Source of the DNA: Neoarius graeffei
Lineage: Eukaryota > Chordata > Actinopteri > Siluriformes > Ariidae
NCBI RefSeq assembly: GCF_027579695.1
Contig: NC_083583.1
Span: forward strand, 1,162,125 to 1,226,124
Reading direction: 5' to 3'
Length of the DNA stretch: 64,000 nucleotides
Position 1 is the first letter of the stretch; every line of letters starts with the position of its first letter. Positions 12,240 to 22,471 of the stretch are shown here, piece by piece. The translations under genes were made by a program, and so were the position numbers. The notes under the pieces are model-generated. The model was not told where the DNA came from, searched no databases, and saw nothing but the letters and a program-made list of their open reading frames with translations.

Positions 12240-12660
12240 AACGGGCTTGACAGGAATTCAGGCATTTGGCCGACTTGAGGTACACCAGATTCTTATGGTC
12301 GGTCCAGACTAGGAAGGGGAGCTCCGACCCCTCAAGCCAGTGCCTCCACTCCTCCAAGGCTAGTTTAACAGCCCGTAGTTCTCAGTCGCCGATGTCGTAA
12401 TTCCGTTCAGCTGGGGATAGCCGGTGGGAGAAGAAGGAGCATGGGTGGACCTTGTCATCACTGGCCCTCTGGGATAGTATAGCTTTGACCCCTGACTCGG
12501 AAGCGTCGACCTCGACAATAAACTGCTTAGTTGGATCGGGTATGGTGAGAATGAGTGCTGTGGTAAACCTGTGCTTGAGCGTGGAAAAGGCTTTCTCTGC
12601 TTCCTCCCCCCACTTGAATTGGGTCTTGGTTGAGGTCAGAGCTGAGAGAGGTCTGGCCAC
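12240..12660 (-). pseudogene. Gypsy A RNase H region
   Basis: 12382-12660 encodes [20 protein letters not shown], the [18 protein letters not shown] motif (with DAS) and [16 protein letters not shown] stop follows, and further RNase H sequence continues to about 12240 in the same direction. Confidence 0.8.
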
Positions 12661-12723
12661 CGTGCTGAAGTTGCGAATGAAGCGCCTGTAGAAGTTGGCG
12701 AATCCTAGGAAGCGCTGGAGCTC

Positions 12724-13362
12724 TCATCTCGAAGATGGGGTGGGCCAGTCAATGACTGCCTCCAGCTTGAGGGGGTCCATTTGAATCTTTGTCGGAGCAA
12801 TGATGAACCCCAGGAACGAGACGGAGCTTGGGTGAAACTCACTTTTCTCTGCCTTAACGAACAGTTTATTTTCCAGCAGGCGTTGGAGGAGCTGCCAGAC
12901 GTGACCCCAATGTTCCTCCAGGGGGCAAGAGAAAATCAAGATGTCATCCAGGTATATGAAGACAAAGGTGTTAATGAAGTCCCTTAAGACGTCGTTAACT
13001 AGCACCTGGAATACCGCGGATGCATTGGTCAGGCCGAAAGGGACTACAAGGTACTCATAGTGGCCTGTGGTGGTGTTGAAGGCCATCTTCCACTTGTCCC
13101 TTTCCCTGACCCGAACTAGGTGATAGGCATTGCATAAGTCCAGTTTAGTGAACACCTTAGCTCCCTGGAGTAGTTCGAAGGCTGTGGTCATGAGTGGTAG
13201 TGGGTAGCGGTTCTTGACTGTGATGGCATTGAGACCTCGATAGTCAATGCAGGGATGGAGTGACTTGTCCTTCTTTTTGACGAAAAAGAACCCCGCCCCT
13301 GCTGGAGAGAAGGAAGGGTGGATGATCCCAGCTGCCAGTGACTCCGTGATGTACTTCTCCAT
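12724..13362 (-). pseudogene. Gypsy A reverse transcriptase
   Basis: 212-codon frame with the RT core: [48 protein letters not shown] and the catalytic [10 protein letters not shown]. The active-site YLDD is intact, but flanking frames are interrupted, so the polyprotein cannot be made. Confidence 0.85.
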
Positions 13363-13368
13363 GGCCTG

Positions 13369-14478
13369 TCATTTGGCGGGTGAGAGAGAGTAGAGATGTC
13401 CCTTGGGTGGTGCTGTCCCGGGCATGAGGTCGATCCCACAATCATAACGCCTGTGAGGAGGGAGGGACACTGCTCGGGTTTTACTAAAAACTGTCTTGAG
13501 GTCCAGATATTCCGGAGGCACGTGAGAGAGGTTGGGAAACTCACTGGCTGAGGACTGAGATGGTTTGGTGGGAGGCAGAGCAGAGTTCAGGCAGGAGGCC
13601 AGGCAGGAAGGACTCCAGCCTAAGATGGTGTGGTCAGTCCAGTTTAGGTGGGGGTTGTGCTGCATCAACCAGGGTAATCCAAGAATAAGGGGAACGTGAG
13701 GGTTGTTCATGACATGAAGTTGTATAGTTTCGGAGTGATTACCTGAAATCCTTAGAGTGAGCGGGGTGGTGAGGTGAGTGATGGTGGTCAAGCCAGTGCC
13801 ATTGAGTGTCAGGACGGTGAGAGGGACCTCGAGGGTGAGTAACAGGATTCCGAGATCCTTGGCGGTGGTGGAGCACATCAGGTTCCTGTCCACCCCTGAG
13901 TCGACGAGCGCCCGAAGATGGTGATGCCGGTTGTTGAGAGTGATGATAACGGGGAGCAATGGTCGGTTGGCAGGGGACTGGTTCTGAGCATGGCCCACCA
14001 GGGCCCCTCGATTCATTGGTGGGCTCGTCCTTTTAGCAGGCAGGCTCGGCAGATGTGTCTCTGCTGACCACAATAGAAGCAAGCCCCCGTGCTCTGTCGG
14101 TGCAGTCATTCCTCTGCTGTACACCTGTACACCTGTACCCGATCTACCTGCATGGGTTCGACAGACGAGGTGGGTGGTAGAGTTGAGGCGGCTCCTCTCT
14201 CTCCTCCATTGTTGAACCCGTGCGTCAATACGATTGGCAAGGTCCATCAGGCTGGAGAGGTCCGACGGCAGTTCCCGCGAGAAGAGTTCATCCTTGATGG
14301 TGTCGGATAAGCTATGTAGGAACATGTTGACCAGGGCACTCTCGTTCCAACCGCATGATGCTGCCAACTTCCGGAACTCGATGGCATAATCCGAGGTAGA
14401 TCGGGACCCCTGCCGCAGCTCCATGAGCTCTCTTGCCGCCTCCCAGCCAGATAGAGAGCAGTTGAATGTTTGCCTCAT
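13369..14478 (-). pseudogene. Gypsy A gag-protease and start of RT
   Basis: 369-codon open frame. A gag capsid region opens it (ELMELRQGSRSTSDYAIEFR, MDLANRIDARV). The zinc-knuckle region is out of frame and worn. The aspartic protease has ALVDSGVDRNLM and the later LILGLPWL. The N-terminal part of RT (YLDLKTVFSKTRAVSLPPHR) follows. The frame stops at the usual gag-pol continuation, and RT resumes at 13362 downward, so one stop separates them. Confidence 0.8.
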
Positions 14479-14499
14479 TTCCTCAGAGAATTCCTTGAA

Positions 14500-15060
14500 G
14501 CTGGAACAACAGCGTGCATCGGTGTCCCAGACTGCCGTCAGTCAGCAGAGGACTGATTCCGAGCATTGCCCATCAGGGCCCCTTGATTAACTGGTGGGCT
14601 CATACTTTTTGGCAGGCAGGCTTGGCAGATGTGTCCTTGCTGACCGCAGTTGAAGCAGGCCCCCGTGTTCTGCCGGCGCAATCATTCCTCTGCTGACACC
14701 CATACCTGATCTACCTGCATGGGTTCAACGGACGAGGCAGGAGGTGGGGAGAAGTTGCAGCTGAGGCGGCTCTTTTCTCTTCTACAATGTAGGACCCGAG
14801 CATCGATATGATTGGCGAGGTCCATGAGAGTGGCGAGGTCCGATGTCAGTTCCCAAGATACCAATTTGTCCTTGATGATGTTGGACAAGCCATGTAGGAA
14901 TGCGTCGACCTGGGCACTCTCTTTCCAGTCATCCGGAACTCGATGGCATAGTCCGAGGTAGATCGGGGCCCCTGCCGCAGCTCCATGAGCTCCCTAGCCG
15001 CTTCCCGACTGGACAGAGAGCAGTCAAATGTTCCCCTCATTTCCTCAAAGAAGTCCTTGA
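14500..15060 (-). repeat. Duplicated gag segment of gypsy A
   Basis: Minus frames 14846-15040 (SSREAARELMELRQGPRSTS) and 14682-14888 (LMDLANHIDARVLHCRREKS) repeat the gag of 13960-14478 at lower identity, offset by roughly 580 bp. The nucleotide phrase CAGGGCCCC(T)TCGATT near 13999 recurs as CAGGGCCCCTTGATT near 14576. Either an internal tandem duplication or part of a second element. Confidence 0.7.
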
Positions 15061-15068
15061 AGCTGTAA

Positions 15069-15134
15069 CAAAAGGGTGCATCAGCATGCCAGCTGCACAG
15101 CAGCAGAGAGCAAAGGGCTCCAGAGGGTTGTCAC
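15069..15134 (+). pseudogene. Jockey-like LINE, middle piece
   Basis: Sixty-odd bases between the two LTR elements. The phrase CTCCAGAGGGTTGTCAC continues across the gypsy B insertion into CACCGTCCAG at 20606, rebuilding a LINE C-terminal frame. It ends in the GTCAC target duplication (15130-15134). Confidence 0.7.
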
Positions 15135-15311
15135 TGTTGTGTTAATGAGTTATTATTGCCCCCTACTGTTCTGGAGAGTCACGTATGGTACCCTGTACAT
15201 GTTTGGGCATGTTTGAGTAAACCTGGAGACCCTCCATGTTAAAGGTTGTTGTCATTCTTTTTAGTTATTAGACTGCACCTAATAACATAACATGGTGTCA
15301 GAAGTGTCTTA

Positions 15312-16001
15312 TGCCGCTTTTCCACTACAAACGCGGCTGAGTCGGGCTGAGCCGTGCCGTGCTGAGTCGGGCTGAGCAGGGCTGTTGGAGTTGCATTTCG
15401 ACTACAACCGCGCTGAACCGTGCTGGCTGGAAGTGGGTGGACACATTGGGTGGAGTTAGCGAAAGTGGGTGGACGTCACGTGTCGTTAAGCAGTGCAAAC
15501 AGTGACATCAGTGAGCTTTTAAGCGGTAGTCTCACGACCCGAATAGTAAACAATAAACATGGAGGACATGGAGTCATTAGTGTTGCTGGTCTTGGTGCTG
15601 TGGCTTGTTGTCACCGACAATGCCAACAGATGCTGGCAAGAGCGTATAGATGAGGCGAGGCACATAAGGCTTCAGAAATTCTCGTAATTCGTAATTCTTC
15701 TTCTTCCGGGTTTGCGGTGTTTACAGATCCCAGCGCGCTCACGGGGCGTATGTGGGCATGTGAGGACACTCCTCCTCACCAATCAGTGCACAGGGGAGTG
15801 TCTGCTCACGCCCCCAGCCTCACTCGGCACGGCTTGGCTCGCTTCAGCCCCACTCCAAAACGGTGCGAGTTTTAGGGGCTAAGCAGGGCTGAAACGAGCT
15901 GAGTCGTGCTGGTTTTTGGTAGTCGAAACGCGAGCCGTGTCGGACTGAAGTGAGCTGAAGCGAGCTGAAGTGAGCTGAAAAAGGGTAGTGGAAAAGGGCC
16001 A
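15312..16001. mobile_element. PIF/Harbinger-like MITE in the gypsy B leader
   Basis: Ends TGCCGCTTTTCCACTAC and GTAGTGGAAAAGGGCCA are inverted copies with two mismatches, flanked by TTA duplications (15309-15311 and 16002-16004). The interior repeats GCTGAGTCG/GAGCTGAAG-type words. A short internal frame from 15559 (MEDMESLVLLVLVLW) may be a transposase N-terminal remnant. Confidence 0.8.
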
Positions 16002-16147
16002 TTAGATGTAATGGGACCTGCTTAGAAGGCGAAGGTTAGTCTTTCGGAGTGTTTTTAACGTACATCCGCGGAGTTCGCTAGCTGACTAGTTTGTGAAGTG
16101 AGACTGATGTTGGCTGGCATAAGGAAGAGGCTCAAGAGGATGCTAAC

Positions 16148-16690
16148 ATGGAGCAGCGACAGATTCCTCCACCCCCGGGACTCCAGATTCCCCCACCAGA
16201 TTCGACATTTTGAAACCAGAGGAATGGCCCAAGTGGAAGAAAAGGTTTGAAAGGTACCGGATAGCATCGGGGCTAGATAAACAGCCAGGTGAAAGCCAGG
16301 TAAATGCCTTGTTGTACACTATGGGAGATGATGCCGAGGATGTAGTAACCTCACTCCGACTGACAGATGACCAAGTCAAAGAGTACAAAACTGTGGTAGA
16401 ACAGCTAGAAGCTTACTTTGTGTGAGAAGGAATGTGATTTTTGAACATGCAAAATTTAACCTGAGGCACCAGGATGAGAAAGAAACGGTGGATAGTTTTA
16501 TCACAGCCCTTTATTGTTTAGCAGAGCACTGTGGCTATGGTGCTTTACACGATGAGATGATACGTGATAGACTCGTTGTGGGACTGCGTGATAAAAAGCT
16601 ATCGGAGCAGCTTCAAGTGGATGCAGAGCTTACTCTAGAGAGAGCCATGAATCATGCACGACAGAGTGAAAGGGTGAAAAAGCAATAAGA
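16148..16690 (+). pseudogene. Gypsy B gag, broken
   Basis: ATG at 16148 starts a proline-rich peptide that is shifted out of frame before 16210. 16210-16425 carries WPKWKKRFERYRIASGLDKQ, and 16422-16688 carries the capsid continuation FEHAKFNLRHQDEKETVDSF. Three frames are therefore needed. Confidence 0.8.
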
Positions 16691-16737
16691 GCTCATGAAA
16701 ACTAACTTTAAACCAGACACAAATGCAAACGTAGACA

Positions 16738-17562
16738 GTGTTCGTTTTCACCAGAAATGCCAGGCTAGTAAAAACCAAGAGAGACCGTGCGCACAATACA
16801 GGAAACAAAACATGCAAGCATCCAAACAGTACGACAAAGGTGGTGTGGTGCGGGAAAGTGCCTGCACACAGTAAACATCAATGCCCCGCTCGTGACGTAC
16901 TCTGCAATGGCTGCCATAAGCGAGGCCATTACGCAAGAGTGTGTAGAAACAGAGCAATAGGGGAAATCGAAGCTGAAACGGGAAGCATCCCAGAGGAAGA
17001 TGTAGCATTCCTAGGGTTGGTTAACCTAGAAGACACAGAAGACAATGGGTGGGTGATAGAACTAAAATTAAATGAGCATGAAACACAGCTAAAGATAGAC
17101 ACAGGGGCAGACGTAACTGTTCTCCCTGAATCAGAGTGCAATGCCTGCAAACACTTTCCACCATTACAGATGTCCGACAAAGTCCTATACGTGGCTGGAA
17201 TGAACTGTCTCACTGTCAAAGGAAAATTCACAGCCACACTGAAGAGTGTCAGTCTAAACAACACAAGTGAACTGGAGGTGTATGTGGTATCAGGACTGAA
17301 GTCAGGGCTACTTGGCCACACTGATAGTGTTGCATTGGGACTTGTAGTCAGAGTAGCTGCCATTAATGCTACGTGCAGTCAACAGAATGTAAAAGAACAG
17401 TTCCCACAGCTATTCAGTGGTCCAGGAAAACTCGAGGGAGAGTATAAAATAGAACTGAAAGATGATGCAAAGCCATACTCATTGTCGACCCCAAGACGCA
17501 TACCATTACCTCTCATGACCAAAGTTAAAAAGGAACTGAAACATACTGTATGGAAGGTCTAG
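16738..17562 (+). pseudogene. Gypsy B zinc knuckle, protease and RT start
   Basis: A Cys/His knuckle region (CNGCHKRGHYARVC) is followed by the aspartic protease LKIDTGADVTVLP and a long linker to the RT entry segment (YSLSTPRRIPLPLM). The frame ends at 17562 and RT continues in another frame. Confidence 0.85.
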
Positions 17563-18080
17563 GAGTGATCTCAAAAGTAGAAATGCCCACTGACTGGTGT
17601 GCTGGTATGGTGCCAGTTCCAAAACCAAATGAGGAAGTGTGAATATGTGTAGATTTATCAAAACTGAATCAATCAGTGAAGAGAGAGAAACACATGCTAC
17701 CATCTGTTGAGCATACTCTAGGGCAGCTAGAGGGTGCCAAAGTGTTTTCAAAGTTAGACGCAAATGCCGGATTCTGGCAAATCCCTCTCTCTGAAGACTC
17801 CAAGCTGCTGACAACATTCATCGCACCATTCGGACAGTACTGTTTTAACAGGGTGTGCTTTGGTATATCATCAGCGCCAGAACACTTCCAGCGAAGAATG
17901 TCAAGAATACTGAAGGGCTTTGAGGGAGTGCTCTGCCAGATGGATGATGTACTGGTCTACGCAGAGATGCAGTCTGTCCATGATGCTCGCGTGCAGAAGG
18001 TGTTGAAGAGATTAGAGAAAAATGGCGTGACACTGAAGCCGAAAAATGTGAGTTTTCAAGAGACTCAGTCAAGTTCTTAG
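17563..18080 (+). pseudogene. Gypsy B reverse transcriptase N-terminal half
   Basis: 17676-18080 encodes VFSKLDANAGFWQIPL, FNRVCFGISSAPEHFQRRMS and the active-site variant QMDDVLVYA (MDD). A stop at about 17641 interrupts the upstream RT segment, and the frame is lost again at 18080, just before the thumb. Confidence 0.85.
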
Positions 18081-18142
18081 GTAAGATCATTGACACTCAG
18101 GGCATCAGAGCAGACCCAAGCAAGATCAAAGCAGTCACCGCT

Positions 18143-19537
18143 ATGGAGCGGCTTAGAGATGTTGGCGGGGTGAGACGTTTCTTAGGCATGGTCAACCACC
18201 TCGCCAAATACATACCTCAGCTAGCTGGGAAGACACAGCCATTGCGAGACCTTCTGAGAGTAAAAAATGTGTGGACATGGGGACAACCCCAGCAACAGGC
18301 ATTTGACAGCATCAAAGGAGAGCTCAGCAGTCCACCTGTTATGGCCCTGTACAACACGCAGGCATACACAGTTGTGTCCGCTGACTCGTCCTCATATGCG
18401 CTGGGAGCTGTCCTACTACAGAAGCAAGAAGACCACACACTGAAACCAGTTGCGTATGCTTCACGTGTGCTTAGTGACACAGAAAGGAGATACGCCCAGA
18501 TAGAAAAAGAGGCCCTTGCTGTCACATGGGCATGTGAACACTTCTCAGACTTTCTGGGTGGCATAGACTTCCATATAGAAACTGACCACAAACCTCTCAT
18601 TCCTATGTTAGGATCAAAGGACTTAGACGAACTCCCCCCACGCATTCAAAGGCTGCGCATGAGACTGATGCGCTACCGACACACAATTGCACATGTTCCT
18701 GGAAAAAACATGGCCACTGCAGACGTTCTGTCAAGAGCTCCCCAGGATGGACAGCCAGACACTCCCCTGGAAACACAGCTGAACCTGTATGTCAACATGA
18801 TCCTGTCCAGTCTTCCAGCCACAGAGAAAAGACTAAATGACATAAAAGAACATCAGGACAGAGACGAGATAATACAAGAGGTGAAAAAGTTCTGTCAGGA
18901 TGGATGGCCTGAGAAATACAGAATGGATGCAAGGACTCGTCAATATGCACCATTTGCAGCAGAACTAACAGTAGAGAAAGGCCTACTACTGAAAAATAAA
19001 AGACTGGTCATACCCAAGACATTACAGTCGGACATATTGGAGAAGCTGCATGTGGGCCATCTTGGCATAGTCAAGTGCCGGGACCTGGCCAGACAAGCTG
19101 TCTGGTGGCCAGGTTTAAGCAGCCAACTCAAGAACCTGGTAGAAACATGTGACACCTGCGCGCGCGAGAGAGTCCACTTTAAAGAGACACTGATCCCTTC
19201 CAACATCCCAGAGAGACCATGGGAGGTCGTTGGAGCCGACCTGTTTGAGTGGAACCAGCATCAATACCTCCTAGTGGTAGATTATCTTTCACGTTACATT
19301 GAGATAGCCAAACTGTCCAGCACTACATCAGCAGCAGTCATAGAGCATCTCAAGAGTATCTTTGCTAGACATGGGATTCCAACAACAGTCAGGTCAGACA
19401 ATGGTCCTCAGTTCTTGTCTGATCTTTTCTGTCAGTTTGCGAAAGAATGGTCATTTAAACACATCACTTCAAGCCTGAGATTTCGTCATGGTAATGGGGA
19501 AGCAGAAAGAGCAGTGAGAACCATCAAAATATGCTGA
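18143..19537 (+). pseudogene. Gypsy B RT end, RNase H and integrase
   Basis: 464-codon frame. RT thumb (FLGMVNHLAKYIPQLAGKTQ); RNase H with SADSSSYALGAVLLQ, QIEKEALAVTWACEHF and TDHKPLIPMLG; integrase HHCC zinc finger (HVGHLGIVKCRDLARQAVWW to CDTCARE); core VGADLFEW, VRSDNGPQFLSDLF and NGEAERAVRTIK, so all three DDE acidic residues are present. The frame is cut by a stop at 19535, and a C-terminal piece continues at 19801-20109. Confidence 0.9.
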
Positions 19538-19800
19538 AGAAAGAGTCCGATCCATATCCAGCACTCATGACCTACCGCGCGACCCCTCTATCCAATGGTC
19601 ACAGTCCAGCTGAACTACTGATGGGCAGGCGCCTTAGAACCACACTGCCTGTCATACCATCTTCTCTCAGACCCAGATGGACTAATCTATGACAACTCAG
19701 ACAAAAGGAACAAGAAGGCAAAAAGAGACAACAGCATGACTTCAACAGGTGACATAGAGCACACCACCTGCCTTGGCTCAACACTGGCGACCAGGTCTGG

Positions 19801-20109
19801 GTGTCAGACACAAAGGAAAGAGGGACAGTGTTGAAAGCGGCCCACACACCTAGGTCTTACCTGGTTGAGACCCCCAGTGGAGTTCTCCACCGCAATCGAC
19901 AACATCTTGTGAACACACCTGCAGTTCCAGCAGAGCCTGGGGACTCACCTGATACTCCACCGGACACTGCTGCCACGGAACCTCAGCTTGCACCACACGG
20001 TTCTACTGAACAGGAACCCTTGCAGCCCAGCAGTCCAGAGCAGCAAAGAAGATACCCAGCAAGAGAAAGAAGAGCCCCAGCGCACCTGAAGAACTTTGTT
20101 ACTAGTTAG
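19801..20109 (+). pseudogene. Gypsy B integrase C-terminal tail
   Basis: Frame with HTPRSYLVETPSGVLHRNRQ followed by a Pro/Gln/Ser-rich tail ending RYPARERRAPAHLKNFVTS, as in other K02A2.6-like gypsy polyproteins. The sequence between 19537 and 19800 is integrase C-terminal coding in shifted frames. Confidence 0.75.
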
Positions 20110-20602
20110 GAACTGAGTGGTTCAAGGGTCAGAATAAAACCCTCACTCAGATTGAAGGCTGGGCAGTCTACCCAACCTTCATAGTTAGGTTTGGTAAGAA
20201 AAAAAAAGACAAAAAAGACAAAAGAACAGATGTGACATGAGAAAAAAGTGTTCTGTGTGAAGAAAAAGTGTTCCACATAAAGAAATATGTCGTTAAGAGT
20301 TTATCTTAGTGAGGAGTAATTTCTATTGAGTTTCTAGTTATAAGAATAGTCATATACATTGAAGTTACGGAAAATATTGAGTTGACAGTAAAACTTTAAT
20401 GACAGTAATGACAGTGTAATTACAGAACTAAGAAAGGGGGATGTTGTGTTAATGAGTGATTGTTGCCCCCTACTGTTCTGGAGAGTCACGTGTGGTACCC
20501 TGTACATGTTTGGGCATGTTTGAGTAAACCTGGAGACCCTCCATGTTAACGGTTGTCGTCGTCATTCTTTTTAGTTATTAGACTGCATCTAATAACATAA
20601 CA

Positions 20603-21050
20603 GTCACCACCGTCCAGAAGATCATCGGATGTCCTCTCCCCTCCCTGGAAGAGCTTTACTGTTCCTGCTGCCTCAAAAGAGCCCAGGGTATATTAAAAGA
20701 TCCATCCCATCCTGGGCACTCTCTGTTTGAACTGCTGCCCTCGGGCAGACGGTTCAGATCAATTAAGACACGGACAAATAGACTGAAAACCAGCTTTTAC
20801 TCAAGAGCCATAATGGCACTAAACACTGGTTGTTTTAAAGGGACTGTGCAATTAAAAAAACAACAGAGTGTGAATGTCTTGTATGTGTGTATGTCTTTTT
20901 AGAGTTTTAGAGTTCTTAATATATATTCTACAGATATATTTATTTTTTATTTTTATTTTTATAAACAGATTTTGCACGGGAAGGATTGCATCCAGTTTCA
21001 TTGTACAATGTGCAGTGACATAAAGATATATTTTATTCCTGAATCTGGTC
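20603..21050 (+). pseudogene. Jockey-like LINE, 3' end
   Basis: Resumes the LINE C-terminus after gypsy B (VQKIIGCPLPSLEELYCS, FELLPSGRRFRSIKTRTNRL) and then an AT-rich 3' UTR ending near GACATAAAGATATATTTTATTCC. 21050-21760 holds no recognised feature. Confidence 0.8.
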
Positions 21051-21759
21051 CAGGCTGGTCTGAGTGATACTTGTTTTGGCTAGTTCCAGTTAAATCCTTG
21101 AGATTTATCGTCACTTGCACATCTGCTCTTGAAGGTTATCCTGACCAGTGATGTAATGCTCCATTACTCACTATTACCTTGTCCTACATAGATAACAGCT
21201 TTGTTAATCACATCACAGAGCTACAACACACTCCTGAATGTGGATATAGACTCATATTTGTCCTATAGTAAACTGAGAAACATCTCTGAGCAGCTGTGTG
21301 AGTCAGTGACTGTTTGCTCCTGGATCGATCTGCGAGGTAGAATCTCCTGAGCAGCAGAGGAGCACATTCTGAGATCATAGTTTGTCAATTCGACCTCCTT
21401 CAGTACAGACAGATCAAAACCCATCAGTGACCCAAAACACACTGCAACACAACAAACCCCTCTGTCCTGAAGATGTCGGAAAACTTAAAGTTCCAGCTTC
21501 ATCTCTGACTGTTACACCAGCGCTGACACTGGAGACTCCTTCCAGAGATGTGAATGAGCCGTTACTATAGAAACAATAATGCATCAGAACGAGTACATTA
21601 ATATAAACCAACACTACTGTTATTGCTGCTGTTAGAGAGAATTAATCAAACCCTGGGATTAACACAGTTTAACACACTGCATTTAATTCACTGTGAGCTC
21701 TTTTGTCTGATTGGTAAATTTTATTAGTTATTAGGGAGAGGTTTCGCATCTGAGTAAAC

Positions 21760-21813
<54 letters not shown>

Positions 21814-21892
21814 AAGTGTAAACAGTTCAGTAGTTACATTCCCTTTGTTTGCACTCGCATTAAATCAAAGACAGTTAAAGCTGCACTGTCTC

Positions 21893-21938
<46 letters not shown>

Positions 21939-21981
21939 GACTTACACTGGATGAAAGCATGAATAAATCACACAGCACATG

Positions 21982-22015
<34 letters not shown>

Positions 22016-22062
22016 GACTGAAGGACAGTTGACATCAAAGCAACCAATCAAGCAGACAGAAA

Positions 22063-22135
<73 letters not shown>

Positions 22136-22183
22136 CAGAAGGCAGCTGCGTATTGGAGGAGGAGTGTGTGTGAGCGAGAGGGT

Positions 22184-22226
<43 letters not shown>
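21760..22226. repeat. Microsatellite cluster upstream of tub
   Basis: CA (21762-21810), AAT (21894-21938), GT (21983-22014), CA (22065-22131) and GA (22186-22226) repeats within about 470 bp, directly before the presumed tub 5' UTR. The two CA/TG tracts at 21983 and 22065 are in opposite orientation. Confidence 0.9.
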
Positions 22227-22229
<3 letters not shown>

Positions 22230-22433
22230 GTGCACACAGAATGAGAAGCGTTGAAGCGAGAGCTGAGCTCCAGCTGCAGAACAACAGAGGCTGAAGATTA
22301 GCATCAGAGCTGTCGCGGAAATTCAGACAATGGTCGTCCGTCTCCATCTCCGAATCCTCCGCTGTCGTGCGTCGCTCTGCCTCAACGCTCCCCAGCCCCC
22401 GTTTCATCCAGCGGCTCCTCGACAGTGTGAGAT
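22180..22433 (+). promoter_or_regulatory. tub: Presumed tub promoter-proximal region and 5' UTR
   Basis: Directly upstream of the tub start. It begins with a GA dinucleotide tract (about 22186-22226) and then a CpG-richer stretch with repeated CCTC/CTCC motifs. I see no convincing TATA box. The boundaries and transcription start are inferred only from position. Confidence 0.4.
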
Positions 22434-22437
22434 ATGA
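22330..22437 (+). CDS. Upstream ORF overlapping the tub start codon
   Basis: ATG at 22330 opens a 35-codon frame whose TGA (22435-22437) overlaps the tub ATG in an ATGA arrangement. The peptide is basic and proline-rich with no recognised motif. It lies in the presumed 5' UTR; whether it is transcribed depends on the unknown start site. It may act as a translational regulator or be chance. Confidence 0.4.
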   Translation: MVVRLHLRILRCRASLCLNAPQPPFHPAAPRQCEI

Positions 22438-22471
22438 GCTCCAAACACACTGCAGACTGGATTCCGTACAG
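22434..22471 (+). CDS. tub: tub coding exon 1
   Basis: Encodes [12 protein letters not shown] plus two bases of a serine codon, followed by a GTACAG donor. This matches the short vertebrate TUB N-terminus. TGA at 22428-22430 is in frame just upstream, so translation of this transcript cannot start earlier. An alternative upstream first exon, as known in mammals, is not visible here. Confidence 0.88.

Larger units (their letters stand above)
10887..15068 (-). mobile_element. Sushi-like Ty3/gypsy retroelement, degraded
   Basis: Minus-strand order gag, protease, RT, RNase H, integrase. It sits inside the jockey-like LINE, whose frame breaks off at about 10886 and resumes at about 15069. No flanking LTRs are recognised, so it is either truncated or its ends are worn. 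The style ([30 protein letters not shown]) is that of fish chromovirus-like sushi elements. A partial second gag lies at the 5' end. Confidence 0.75.
15135..20602 (+). mobile_element. Ty3/gypsy retroelement B with both LTRs
   Basis: LTRs 15135-15292 and 20442-20602 (158 and 161 bp, TG...CA), differing at about six positions including one 3-bp indel. GTCAC duplications lie at 15130-15134 and 20603-20607. A primer-binding site TGGTGTCAGAAGTG follows the 5' LTR at once (15293, tRNA-Leu type), and a polypurine tract AAGAAAGGGGGA precedes the 3' LTR. Order is gag, protease, RT, RNase H, integrase. A PIF-like MITE lies in the leader. Several frameshifts and stops make it inactive. Confidence 0.9.
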
